From contig JAGOPK010000008.1 of assembly GCA_017992055.1 (NCBI GenBank), positions 62,001 through 126,000 of the forward strand: a stretch of 64,000 bases of DNA. Direction: 5' to 3'. Under the pieces are notes generated by a model. It was given only the letters and a program-made list of their open reading frames with translations, had not been told where the DNA came from and did not search any database. This document shows, in pieces, positions 26,021 through 34,743 of the stretch (positions are counted from its first letter, which is position 1; the number at the start of each line of letters is the position of its first letter). A program made the translations under genes and the position numbers. This DNA comes from Burkholderiaceae bacterium (GTDB lineage Bacteria > Pseudomonadota > Gammaproteobacteria > Burkholderiales > Burkholderiaceae_C).

Positions 26021-26794
26021 ATGAGCTCCAACAGCCCCATGCTCGAAGCCACGGCCGTGGAAAAGCGCTTCGGCGCGGTGGTCGCGGCCCAGGCCATCAA
26101 CGTCAGCGTGCAGCGTGGCGAACGTGTCAGCCTGATCGGCAGCAACGGCGCCGGCAAGACCACCTTCGTCAACATGATCACCGGCTACCTGAAGCCGGAC
26201 TCGGGCCGCATCCTGCTGGACGGCCGCGACGTCACGCCGCTGGACCCGCGCGCCATCACCCGCCTGGGCGTGGCGCGCTCGTTCCAGATCCCGCAGCTGT
26301 TCGGCGACCTGACGGCACTCGACAACATGCTGGTGGCCAATGCCTGCCACGACCAGAAGCTGAGCTTCTTCCAGCCGGCGCGGCGTCGCGAGGCCATGCA
26401 GCGCGCCGAGGCCCTGCTGGAGCGCTTCCGCCTGATCGAGCACCGCCAGCGCCGCGTGGCCGAGCTGCCCGGCGGCGTGCGCAAGCTGCTGGACATCGCG
26501 ATGGCGCTGACCACGGCGCCCAAGTTGCTGCTGCTGGACGAGCCGACCTCGGGCGTGTCGGCCGAGGAGAAGTTTCCGATGATGGAGACCATCATGAACG
26601 CCTTGCGCACCGAAAGCGCCGAGCGTGGCACGACCGTGCTGTTCGTCGAGCACGACATGGACATCGTCGAGCGCCATGCCGACCGCGTGATCGCCTTCTA
26701 CGCCGGCCGCATCATCGCCGACGACGTGCCCGCGCGTGCGCTGGCCACCGACGACGTGCGCCGCTACGTCACCGGCGAACTGGTCCACGGCTGA
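26021..26794 (+). CDS. Branched-chain-type ABC transporter ATP-binding protein (LivG-like)
   Basis: 257 residues. Walker A GSNGAGKTT, signature region ELPGGVRKLLDIAMAL (the LSGGQ serine is replaced by Pro, as PGG), Walker B LLLLDEPTSGV and H-loop FVEHDMDIV. The LivG-type insertion after Walker A (RLGVARSFQIPQLF) is present. The Pro in the signature motif is unusual and may be compensated by the LivF-like partner, whose signature is LSGGQQ. Confidence 0.92.
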   Translation: MSSNSPMLEATAVEKRFGAVVAAQAINVSVQRGERVSLIGSNGAGKTTFVNMITGYLKPDSGRILLDGRDVTPLDPRAITRLGVARSFQIPQLFGDLTALDNMLVANACHDQKLSFFQPARRREAMQRAEALLERFRLIEHRQRRVAELPGGVRKLLDIAMALTTAPKLLLLDEPTSGVSAEEKFPMMETIMNALRTESAERGTTVLFVEHDMDIVERHADRVIAFYAGRIIADDVPARALATDDVRRYVTGELVHG

Positions 26795-26805
26795 AGGAGC
26801 GCAGC

Positions 26806-27462
26806 ATGCTGAAAATCGAAGGCATCCATGTCGCCATCCAGGGCGTGGTGGCGCTGCGTGGCATGTCGCTCACGGTGGGCGATGGGCAGATGGTCGGCCT
26901 GGTTGGCCGCAACGGCGCCGGCAAGACCACGCTGATGCGCTCGGTGATGGGCCATCTGACGCCCAGCCAGGGCCGCATCAGCTTCGACGGCCAGGACCTG
27001 GCCACGCTGCCGCGCCACCAGCGTGCGGCGCTGGGCATCGGCTACATGCCCGAGGACCGCGGCCTGGTGCCCGAGCTGACGGTGGAAGAGAACATCCTGG
27101 TGCCGGTGTGGGTGCATGCCAGCCTCAAGCCCGAGCAGCGCCTGGCCCTGGTGTGGCGGGTGCTGCCCGAGCTGGTGGAGATGAAGGACCGCCGCGCCCT
27201 GCTGCTGTCGGGCGGCCAGCAGAAGCTGGTGGCCCTGGCACGGGCGCTGGCCGTGGGCACGCGGTTGCTGCTGCTGGACGAGCCCTTCGAGGGCGTGGCG
27301 CCGGCGCTGTCCAAGCGCCTGGGCGAGGTCATCGCGGGCTTGAAGGGCAGCGAGGTGTCGGTGCTGATCTCGCAGAGCGACCTGAACCATTCGCGCTCCC
27401 TGGTCGACGCCGAGTTCGTGATCGAGCGCGGCGCCAACCTGACGGCGGCGGCCGCGGCATGA
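26806..27462 (+). CDS. Branched-chain-type ABC transporter ATP-binding protein (LivF-like)
   Basis: 218 residues. Walker A GRNGAGKTT, signature LSGGQQ, Walker B LLLLDEPFEGVAP; short LivF size. The H-loop position reads SQSDLNHS in place of the usual E(Q/H)xxxxA pattern, so the switch histidine appears to be replaced by Ser. The second ATPase would then carry one of the two active sites in altered form. Ribosome site AAGGAG. Its stop overlaps the CoA ligase start by four bases. Confidence 0.9.
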   Translation: MLKIEGIHVAIQGVVALRGMSLTVGDGQMVGLVGRNGAGKTTLMRSVMGHLTPSQGRISFDGQDLATLPRHQRAALGIGYMPEDRGLVPELTVEENILVPVWVHASLKPEQRLALVWRVLPELVEMKDRRALLLSGGQQKLVALARALAVGTRLLLLDEPFEGVAPALSKRLGEVIAGLKGSEVSVLISQSDLNHSRSLVDAEFVIERGANLTAAAAA

Positions 27463-29108
27463 GCGGCGCGGGGTCCACCGCCGATCAACACGACTGGCAC
27501 GGCCGGCCGCTGCCGGCCATGCGCCACGAGGCGCTGTTCGGCGACCGCCTGGTGCGCTGCTTTGCCGAGCGGCCGGCCAGCGTCTGGGCCATGGTCGAGG
27601 CCGCTGCGGCCCGCACGCCGCAGGCCGAGGCCCTGGTCGACGGCCGGACCGGTGGCCAGCGCTGGACCTATGGCCAGCTGGCCGAGCAGGCCACGCGGCT
27701 GTCGGCCGGCTTTGCCGCGCTGGGCATCGCCGCCGGCGAGCGGGTGCTGATGTTCATCGACAACCGGCCCGAGTTTGTGCTCACCTGGCTGGCACTGCAG
27801 CGCCTGGGCGTGATCACCGTGCCGGTGGGCGTGCGCGAGCAGCGCCCCGGCCTGGCCTGGATCGCGCGCCAGTGCGGCGCCGCCGGCATCGTGGCCGATG
27901 CGGCGCTGGCCGAGCGGGTGCCGGCGGCCGACGGCGGCGACGAGGCGCCGGCGCTGCGCTGGCGGGTGCTGATCGACGCCGCGGGCGGCTTCCAGGGCCT
28001 GCCGGCCACGGACCTTGCGCCGCCGCCCGCAACCACGCCAGCCGAGGCCGATGTGGCCGTGATCCTCTACACCTCGGGCACCACCGGCCACCCCAAGGGC
28101 GCGATGCTGACCCAGCTGAACATCGCCCATTCGGTGCGCCACTACCAGGTGTGCATGGGCCTGACGGCGGCCGACCGCTCGGCCCTGGCCGTGCCGGCCA
28201 GCCATGTCACCGGCCTGATCGCCATCGTCGCCGCCATGCTGCAGGTGGGCGGCACCATCGTCGTGGTGCCGGCCTTCAAGGCCGAGTCCTTCATCGCGCT
28301 GCTGGCCGCCGAGCGGGTGACGCACACGCTGATGGTGCCGGCCATGTACAACCTGTGCCTGATGCACCCCAGCTTTGCCACGGCCGCGCTGTCGGCCTGG
28401 CGCGTGGGCGGCTACGGCGGCGCGCCGATGCCGGTGAGCACCATCGACGCACTGGCCCAGGCCCTGCCCGGCCTGACCCTGCTGAATGCCTATGGCGCCA
28501 CCGAGACCACCTCGCCGGCCACGCTGATGCCCTGGGGCCGCACGCGCGAGCATGCCGACAGCGTGGGCGTGGCCCTGCCCTGCGCGCAGATCCGCGTGAT
28601 GGACGATGACGGCCGCGAGCTGCCGCCCGGCCAGACCGGCGAGCTGTGGATCGCCGGCCCGATGGTCGTGCCCGGCTACTGGGCCAATGCCGAGGGCACG
28701 GCGGCCGGCTTCCATGCCGGCTGGTGGCGCTCGGGCGACCTGGGCAGCGTCGACGCGCAGGGCTATGTGCGCGTGTTCGACCGCAAGAAGGACATGCTCA
28801 ACCGCGGTGGCTTCAAGATCTATTCGGTGGAGGTCGAGAACGTGCTGATGGCCTGGCCGGGCATGGTCGAGGCGGCCATCGTCGGCCGGCCCTGCCCGGT
28901 GCTGGGCGAGCGTGTGCATGCCTTCGTGCATGTGGCCGGTGGTGAGTCGGGTGACACCGCGGCGCTGCGCGCCTTCTGCGCCGAACGCCTGGCCGACTAC
29001 AAGGTGCCCGAGGGCGTGAGCTGGAGCGCCACGCCGCTGCCGCGCAATGCCAATGGCAAGCTGATGAAGCGATTGCTGCGCGAGCAGCTGCCGGCCAGCG
29101 GCGGCTGA
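27459..29108 (+). CDS. AMP-forming acyl-CoA ligase (class I adenylate-forming enzyme)
   Basis: 549 residues. The P-loop is LYTSGTTGHPKGAM, then YGATETTS (A5), WWRSGDLG (A7), DRKKDMLNRGGFKIYSVEVE (A8) and the C-terminal catalytic Lys in PRNANGKLMKR. The start overlaps the LivF-like stop (ATGA), so import and CoA activation of the same acid are the likely joint function. The acid is unknown. No decarboxylase, dehydrogenase or beta-oxidation gene follows. Confidence 0.92.
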   Translation: MSGAGSTADQHDWHGRPLPAMRHEALFGDRLVRCFAERPASVWAMVEAAAARTPQAEALVDGRTGGQRWTYGQLAEQATRLSAGFAALGIAAGERVLMFIDNRPEFVLTWLALQRLGVITVPVGVREQRPGLAWIARQCGAAGIVADAALAERVPAADGGDEAPALRWRVLIDAAGGFQGLPATDLAPPPATTPAEADVAVILYTSGTTGHPKGAMLTQLNIAHSVRHYQVCMGLTAADRSALAVPASHVTGLIAIVAAMLQVGGTIVVVPAFKAESFIALLAAERVTHTLMVPAMYNLCLMHPSFATAALSAWRVGGYGGAPMPVSTIDALAQALPGLTLLNAYGATETTSPATLMPWGRTREHADSVGVALPCAQIRVMDDDGRELPPGQTGELWIAGPMVVPGYWANAEGTAAGFHAGWWRSGDLGSVDAQGYVRVFDRKKDMLNRGGFKIYSVEVENVLMAWPGMVEAAIVGRPCPVLGERVHAFVHVAGGESGDTAALRAFCAERLADYKVPEGVSWSATPLPRNANGKLMKRLLREQLPASGG

Positions 29109-29282
29109 ACGGCGGCCGGGCTGCGGCGCCGCACCAGATCGGCGCAGACTGCGAAACAGGGCACCGCCGTGGTGCCATCATCGGCACCGGCCTGGCCCGG
29201 CCGCTGCGGCGCGGGCCGCGCACGCTCCTTGCAGAGCAAGGCCATGCCCCGTCTCGCACCGATTGAAACTGGAGAAGCCGTT

Positions 29283-30350
29283 ATGTCGCGCCCCCTGACC
29301 CGCCGTGCCCTGTCGCGCGCGTTCCTGGCCACCACCGCCGCCGCCAGCCTGCTGGCCGCCCTGCCCGCCCAAGTCCAGGCCCAGGAGACGGCGATCAAGT
29401 TCCAGCTCGACTGGCGCTTCGAAGGCCCCAGCGCCTTCTTCCTGCTGCCGGCGGCCAAGGGCCTGTTCAAGGCCGAGAAGCTCAACGTCAGCATCGATGC
29501 CGGCAATGGCTCGGGCAATGCCGTCAACCGCGTGGCCTCGGGCACCTACGACATGGGCTTTGCCGACCTGGCCGCGCTGATGGAGTTCCAGGCCAACAAC
29601 CCGACCGCGCCCAACAAGCCGGTGGCAGTGATGATGGTCTACAACAACACGCCGGCGGCGGTGATGTCGCTGAAGAAGAGCGGCCTCAAGACCCCGGCCG
29701 ACCTGGCCGGCAAGAAGCTGGGCGCGCCGGTGTTCGACGCCGGCCGCCGCGGCTTCCCGATCTTCCAGAAGGCCAACGGCCTGGGCGCCGTCACCTGGGT
29801 CAGCATGGACCCGCCGCTGCGCGAGACCATGCTGGTCAAGGGCGATGTGGACGCCATCACCGGCTTCACCTTCACCAGCCTGCTGAACCTGGAGGCGCGT
29901 GGCGTGAAGGCCGAGGACGTGGCGGTGATGGGCTATCCGCAGTACGGCGTCAAGCTGTATGGCAACGCCATCATCGTCGGCGAGGACTTCCTCAAGAAGA
30001 ACCCGGAGGCGGTCAAAGCCTTCCTGCGCGCCTTTGCCAAGGGCGCCAAGCAGGTCATCGCCGACCCCAAGGCGGCCACCGCGGTGGTGAAAGAGCGCGA
30101 CGGCATCGTCAATGCCGAGCTGGAAGAGCGCCGCCTGCGCCTGGCCATCGACACCGTGGTGGCCACGCCCGATGCCAAGGCCGAGGGCTTTGGCGACGTC
30201 AAGCCGCCGCGCCTGGCGCTGATGGCCAGCCAGGTGGCCGATGCCTATGCCACCAAGGGCCGCATCAACCCCGACCTGGTGTGGAACGGCAGCTTCCTGC
30301 CCAGCGCCGCCGAGCGCGACATCTTCAGCGCCGCCAAGGCCAAGAAGTGA
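29283..30350 (+). CDS. NMT1/SsuA-type ABC transporter substrate-binding protein
   Basis: 355 residues. Signal peptide (about 1-34, ending PAQVQAQE); mature part of the NMT1/THI5-like type II binding fold (IKFQLDWRFEGPSAFFLLPA, then DMGFADLAALMEFQ). The N-terminal motif DWRFEGP resembles binding proteins for pyrimidines, taurine and similar small molecules. Ligand unknown. It lies 174 bases after the ligase gene, with ribosome site GGAGAAG. I saw no clear promoter in the gap. Confidence 0.88.
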   Translation: MSRPLTRRALSRAFLATTAAASLLAALPAQVQAQETAIKFQLDWRFEGPSAFFLLPAAKGLFKAEKLNVSIDAGNGSGNAVNRVASGTYDMGFADLAALMEFQANNPTAPNKPVAVMMVYNNTPAAVMSLKKSGLKTPADLAGKKLGAPVFDAGRRGFPIFQKANGLGAVTWVSMDPPLRETMLVKGDVDAITGFTFTSLLNLEARGVKAEDVAVMGYPQYGVKLYGNAIIVGEDFLKKNPEAVKAFLRAFAKGAKQVIADPKAATAVVKERDGIVNAELEERRLRLAIDTVVATPDAKAEGFGDVKPPRLALMASQVADAYATKGRINPDLVWNGSFLPSAAERDIFSAAKAKK

Positions 30351-31171
30351 GCGCGGACGCCAAGCCCTTCGTCGACTTCCACCAGGTCTGGCTGGCCTAC
30401 AACGACGAGTTGCTGGCCCAGGGCCAGTATGCGGTGGAGGACATCAACCTGCAGGTGCGCGAGGGCGAGTTCATCGCCATCGTCGGGCCCTCGGGCTGCG
30501 GCAAGAGCACCTTCATGAAGCTGGCCACGGGGCTCAAGCGCCCCAGCAAGGGCACGGTGATCATCGGCGGCCAGGAGGTGACCGGGCCGCTGAAGATCAC
30601 CGGCATGGCCTTCCAGGCGCCCAGCCTGCTGCCCTGGCGCAGCACGGTGGCCAATGTGATGCTGCCGCTGGAGATCGTCGAGCCCTACCGCAGCAGCTTC
30701 AAGGCCAAGAAGGCCGAGTACGAGGCCAAGGCGCGCAAGCTGCTGCAGAGCGTGGGCTTGGGCGGCTATGAGGACAAGTTCCCGTGGCAGCTGTCGGGCG
30801 GCATGCAGCAGCGCGCCAGCATCTGCCGCGCGCTGATCCACGAGCCCCGCATGCTGCTGCTGGACGAGCCCTTCGGCGCGCTGGACGCCTTCACCCGCGA
30901 GGAGCTGTGGTGCGCGCTGCGCGACCTGCAGGCGGCGCAGAAGTTCAACGTCATCCTGGTCACGCACGACCTGCGCGAAAGCGTGTTCCTGGCCGACACG
31001 GTGTATGTGATGAGCAAGAGCCCCGGGCGCTTCGTCGTCAAGCGCGACATCGAGCTGCCGCGACCGCGCGATCTGGAGGTCACCTACACGCCGGCCTTCA
31101 CCGACATCGTGCACGAGCTGCGCGGCCACATCGGCGCCATGCGCAAGTCTGGTGCGGAGGTGGCGCAATGA
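30347..31171 (+). CDS. SsuB/TauB-type ABC transporter ATP-binding protein
   Basis: 274 residues, GTG start overlapping the binding-protein stop (GTGA). Walker A GPSGCGKST, Q-loop FQAPSLLPWR, signature LSGGMQQR, Walker B LLLDEPFGALD, switch THDLRESVFLAD. All catalytic motifs are intact. Family members import sulfonates, nitrate, taurine or thiamine precursors. Confidence 0.93.
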   Translation: MSADAKPFVDFHQVWLAYNDELLAQGQYAVEDINLQVREGEFIAIVGPSGCGKSTFMKLATGLKRPSKGTVIIGGQEVTGPLKITGMAFQAPSLLPWRSTVANVMLPLEIVEPYRSSFKAKKAEYEAKARKLLQSVGLGGYEDKFPWQLSGGMQQRASICRALIHEPRMLLLDEPFGALDAFTREELWCALRDLQAAQKFNVILVTHDLRESVFLADTVYVMSKSPGRFVVKRDIELPRPRDLEVTYTPAFTDIVHELRGHIGAMRKSGAEVAQ

Positions 31172-31944
31172 ACAGCGTGCAAGCCAAGCGCCTGGAAGCC
31201 TGGGCGCCCTGGGCCCTGCTGGTCGGCGTGCTGCTGCTGTGGCAGGCGCTGTGCACGGCCTTTGCCGTCAGCGAGTTCATCTTTCCCAGCCCGCTGCGCA
31301 TCTGGGAGCAGCTGCTGGAGTTCAAGGGCGAGATCGCCAAGCATGCCTGGCGCACCTTCTGGGTCACGATGGCCGGCTTCGGCCTGGCCATCGTGGTGGG
31401 CGTGCTGCTGGGCTTTCTGATCGGCAGCTCGCGCCTGGCCTATGCCGCCATCTATCCGCTGATGACCGGCTTCAATGCCCTGCCCAAGGCGGCCTTCGTG
31501 CCCATCCTGGTGGTGTGGTTCGGCATCGGCGTGGGCCCGGCCATCCTCACCGCCTTTCTGATCTCGTTCTTCCCGATCACCGTCAACATCGCCACCGGCC
31601 TGGCCACGCTGGAGCCCGAGCTGGAAGACGTGCTGCGCGTGCTGGGCGCGCGGCGCTGGGACGTGCTGGTCAAGGTGGGCCTGCCACGCTCGATGCCGTA
31701 TTTCTTCGGCAGCCTGAAGGTGGCCATCACGCTGGCCTTCGTCGGCACCACGGTCAGCGAGATGACGGCCAGCAACGAGGGCATCGGCTATCTGCTGGTG
31801 TCGGCCGGCAGCTCCATGCAGATGGGCCTGGCCTTTGCCGGCCTGGTGGTGGTGGGCGCGATGGCCATGCTGATGTACGAGGCCTTCTCGGTGCTGGAAA
31901 AGCGCATCACCGGCTGGGCCCACCGCGGCTCGCAGAATCATTGA
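31168..31944 (+). CDS. SsuC/TauC-type ABC transporter permease
   Basis: 258 residues, about six membrane helices. The EAA coupling motif is in the segment EDVLRVLGARRWDVLVKVGL. ATG overlaps the ATPase stop by four bases, completing a three-gene importer. Confidence 0.93.
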   Translation: MNSVQAKRLEAWAPWALLVGVLLLWQALCTAFAVSEFIFPSPLRIWEQLLEFKGEIAKHAWRTFWVTMAGFGLAIVVGVLLGFLIGSSRLAYAAIYPLMTGFNALPKAAFVPILVVWFGIGVGPAILTAFLISFFPITVNIATGLATLEPELEDVLRVLGARRWDVLVKVGLPRSMPYFFGSLKVAITLAFVGTTVSEMTASNEGIGYLLVSAGSSMQMGLAFAGLVVVGAMAMLMYEAFSVLEKRITGWAHRGSQNH

Positions 31945-31961
31945 GCCATCCCGGGCCTGCC

Positions 31962-31967
31962 TACACT
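31962..31967 (+). promoter_or_regulatory. Candidate -10 element for ureD
   Basis: TACACT within GCCTACACTGG, the same context as the phasin -10. Upstream TTGAGC (31941-31946) is a possible -35, but the spacer is only 15 bases. The start point would be about 43 bases before the ureD ATG. Confidence 0.35.
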
Positions 31968-32016
31968 GGCGGCCCGCAATCCACTGCCGGCGCGCCGCGG
32001 CGCGCCGTTTCCCTTC

Positions 32017-32853
32017 ATGGGCTGGCACGGCCACCTCGACCTGCACTACCACCACGATGGTCAGCGCCAGCGCACCACGGCGCTGGACCGCCACCATGGC
32101 CCGCTGCGTGTGCTGCAGCGCCTGTACCCTGAGGGCGATGCCGTCTGCCACCATGTGCTGGTGCATCCGCCGGGCGGCATCGTCGGCGGCGATGTGCTGG
32201 GCGTGGAGGCGCGGCTGGATGCCGGCAGCCATGCGCTGATCACCACCCCCGGCGCCACGCGCTTCTACCGCAGCGACGGGCCGCTGGCGCTGCAGACGGT
32301 GCAGGCCACGCTGGCCGATGGCGCACGGCTGGAATGGCTGCCGCTGGAAACCATCGCCTACCCCGGCTGCCGCGTCGACAACCGGCTGGCCTTCCACCTG
32401 GCGCCCGGCGCGCAGATGCTGGGCCTGGACCTGCTGGCCCTGGGCCTTCCGGCGGCCGGCCAGGCCTTTGACCGCGGCGTCTTCACGCAGCAGATCGGCC
32501 TGCCCGGCGTCTGGCTGGAGCGCGGGCGCATCGACGGCCACGACCCGCTGCTGCTGCAGTCGCCGCTGGGCCTGGCCGGCCACACGGTGCTGGGCATGCT
32601 GTGGCTGGCCGATGGCCGGCCGCTGGCGCGTGGCAGCCGCGAAAGCCTGCTGGACGCGGCGCGCGAGCGCCTGGGCGCCCACGACCTGGCGCGCAGTGCC
32701 GGCGTCACCGCACCCGATGAATCACTGCTGGTGCTGCGCGTGCTGGGCCCGCGCGTCGAGCCGGTGATGGCCCTGCTGCATGCGGTGTGGGCCGACTGGC
32801 GCCGCCTGCACTGGGGCCTGGCGGCCTGCCCGCCGCGGGTCTGGCGCACCTGA
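32017..32853 (+). CDS. ureD: Urease accessory protein UreD, without adjacent urease genes
   Basis: 278 residues. HHGPLRVLQRLYPEGDAVCH, then VHPPGGIVGGDVL and LITTPGATRFYRS, are strong UreD motifs, and the C-terminal PRVWRT matches the family end. UreD scaffolds the UreDFG complex that delivers nickel to apo-urease. ureABC, ureE, ureF and ureG do not follow; the next gene is a glutaminase. In related genomes ureD usually opens the urease operon, so the rest is either elsewhere or lost. The ribosome site is weak. Confidence 0.93.
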   Translation: MGWHGHLDLHYHHDGQRQRTTALDRHHGPLRVLQRLYPEGDAVCHHVLVHPPGGIVGGDVLGVEARLDAGSHALITTPGATRFYRSDGPLALQTVQATLADGARLEWLPLETIAYPGCRVDNRLAFHLAPGAQMLGLDLLALGLPAAGQAFDRGVFTQQIGLPGVWLERGRIDGHDPLLLQSPLGLAGHTVLGMLWLADGRPLARGSRESLLDAARERLGAHDLARSAGVTAPDESLLVLRVLGPRVEPVMALLHAVWADWRRLHWGLAACPPRVWRT

Positions 32854-32901
32854 TCCGGGCGCGGCGCGGCCACCGCGCACGGAAGTTGCGATGAAGCGCG
32901 C

Positions 32902-34734
32902 ATGCCCGCCCTGATCGCCGACCTGCTTGCCGACCTGCACCGCCGCCTGCTGCCGCTGGACCACGGCCGCGTCGCCGACTACATCCCCGAGCTGGGCAAG
33001 GCCGATCCGGCCTGGTTCGGCATCGCCATCGCCACCGTCGGCGGCCATGTCTACGAGGTCGGCGACAGCCGCCAGGCCTTCACCATCCAGTCCATCTCCA
33101 AGCCCCTGGTCTACGGCATGGCGCTGGAGGACGGTGGGCCCGAGCGCGTGGCGCGCACGGTCGGCGTCGAGCCCTCGGGCGAGGCCTTCAACTCCATCAG
33201 CCTGGAGCCCGGCAGCGGCCGGCCGATGAACCCGATGATCAATGCCGGCGCCATCGCCGCCAGCTCGCTGGTGGGCGGCGCCGATGCCGCGGCGCGGCTG
33301 GAGCGGGTGCGCCGGGCGGTATCGGCCTATGCCGGCCGCGAGCTGGACTTTGACGAGGCCGTCTATGCCTCCGAGCGCGACACCGGCCACCGCAACCGCG
33401 CCATCGGCCACCTGCTGCGCAACTACGGCATCCTGGACGGTGATCCCGAGCCGGTGCTGGACCTGTACTTCCACCAGTGCGCGCTGCGTGTCGATGCGCG
33501 CGACCTGGCGCTGATCGGCGCCACGCTGGCCAATGGTGGCCTGCATCCGCAGACCGGCCAGCGCGCCGTGGCCGCCGATGCGGTGGGCCCCATCCTCAGC
33601 GTCATGTCCACCTGTGGTGTCTACGACTTCAGCGGCGAATGGGTCTACCGCGTCGGCCTGCCGGCCAAGAGCGGCGTGGGCGGCGGCATCGTCGCCGTGC
33701 TGCCGGGCCAGCTGGCCATCGGCGTGTTTTCGCCGGCGCTGGATGCGCGTGGCAACAGCGTGCGTGGCGTGGCCACCTGCGAGGCCTTGTCGCGCGAGCT
33801 GGGCCTGCACGGCCTGCAGCCGCCGCGCGCCGCCGTGGGCACGCTGCGCGCCCAGTATTCGCTGGCCCAGGTGCGCAGCAAGCGCCAGCGCACGGCGGCC
33901 GAATCGGCCGTGCTCGATGCCGATGGCGATGCGGTGCAGGTGCTGGAGCTGCAGGGCGATCTGCGCTTCACCACGCTGGAGCCGGTGCTGCATGCGCTGG
34001 AGCAGGCCGAGCCCTGGTCCAGCGCGGTGCTGGACTTCCAGCGTGTCGGTCATGTCGACGAAGCCGCCACGCGCATGCTGGCGGCACTGGCCCAGCGTGC
34101 CGCCGCGCGCCAGCGCCAGCTGGTGTTCAGCCGCGTGCGCCGCGGCGCCCTGCTGGCCGGCATGGACCTGGCGCTGGCCCCGCAGGCGGCGGCCGCCCTG
34201 GTCTACCAGCCGCAGCTGGACCTGTCGCTGGAGCATGCCGAGCGCCGCCTGCTGCAGCAGGCCGGCCGCGCCGAGCGACTGAGCGATGCGGCCACGCTGC
34301 CGCTGGCCGAGCACAGCCTGTGCGAAGGCATGGACGCGGCCCAGCTGCAGGCCCTGCAGGCCCTGCTGCAGCCGCTGTCGCACGAGCCCGGCCAGATCCT
34401 GCTGCGGCGTGGCGATGCGGCCGACCGGCTGCTGCTGCTGCTGCGCGGCCAGGTCAGCGTGGTGGTGGATCTGCCCGGCGGCGGCCAGCGCCGCCTGGCC
34501 ACGCTGGGCGCCGGCCTGGCGCTGGGCGAGGCGGCCCTGGTCAGCGGCGGCCGGCGCAGCGCCGATGTGCGCGCCGACACCGCCATCGAGGCGCTGGCGC
34601 TGGAACGCCAGGCCTTCGAGCGCCTGCAGCAGGAGCAGCCGGCCCTGGCCGCGCTGCTGCTGCGCAATCTGCTGCGCCTGACCTTGGCCACCACGCGCCG
34701 GCTGACGCAGGAGGTGGCAGTGCTGGCCGGCTGA
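32902..34734 (+). CDS. glsA: Glutaminase fused to STAS and cyclic-nucleotide-binding domains
   Basis: 610 residues, twice the length of ordinary bacterial glutaminases (about 310). Residues 1-305: glutaminase of the beta-lactamase-like family, with QSISKPL (Ser64, Lys67) and PMNPMINAGAIAA. Residues about 340-440: STAS domain (VLELQGDLRFTTLEP, then VLDFQRVGHVDEAATRML). Residues about 475-600: cyclic-nucleotide-binding domain with the phosphate-binding cassette LGEAALVSGGRRSADV (Glu543, Arg552). It releases ammonia from glutamine; the extra domains imply control by a nucleotide and by STAS contacts. Converges on the iron-type permease gene, 9 bases away. Confidence 0.9.
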   Translation: MPALIADLLADLHRRLLPLDHGRVADYIPELGKADPAWFGIAIATVGGHVYEVGDSRQAFTIQSISKPLVYGMALEDGGPERVARTVGVEPSGEAFNSISLEPGSGRPMNPMINAGAIAASSLVGGADAAARLERVRRAVSAYAGRELDFDEAVYASERDTGHRNRAIGHLLRNYGILDGDPEPVLDLYFHQCALRVDARDLALIGATLANGGLHPQTGQRAVAADAVGPILSVMSTCGVYDFSGEWVYRVGLPAKSGVGGGIVAVLPGQLAIGVFSPALDARGNSVRGVATCEALSRELGLHGLQPPRAAVGTLRAQYSLAQVRSKRQRTAAESAVLDADGDAVQVLELQGDLRFTTLEPVLHALEQAEPWSSAVLDFQRVGHVDEAATRMLAALAQRAAARQRQLVFSRVRRGALLAGMDLALAPQAAAALVYQPQLDLSLEHAERRLLQQAGRAERLSDAATLPLAEHSLCEGMDAAQLQALQALLQPLSHEPGQILLRRGDAADRLLLLLRGQVSVVVDLPGGGQRRLATLGAGLALGEAALVSGGRRSADVRADTAIEALALERQAFERLQQEQPALAALLLRNLLRLTLATTRRLTQEVAVLAG

Positions 34735-34743
34735 TCGGCGGGC

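Noticed and set aside
22424..26788. Minus-strand open frame of 1454 codons opposite the Liv-type transporter genes
   Set aside because: It is antisense to four well-supported genes, is rich in His, Gln, Arg and Ala as expected of a shadow frame in G+C-rich coding DNA, and has no recognisable domain.
22775..32853. Liv-type importer read as the urea transporter UrtABCDE because of the nearby ureD
   Set aside because: The binding protein lacks UrtA features and the genes are separated from ureD by a CoA ligase and a second importer.
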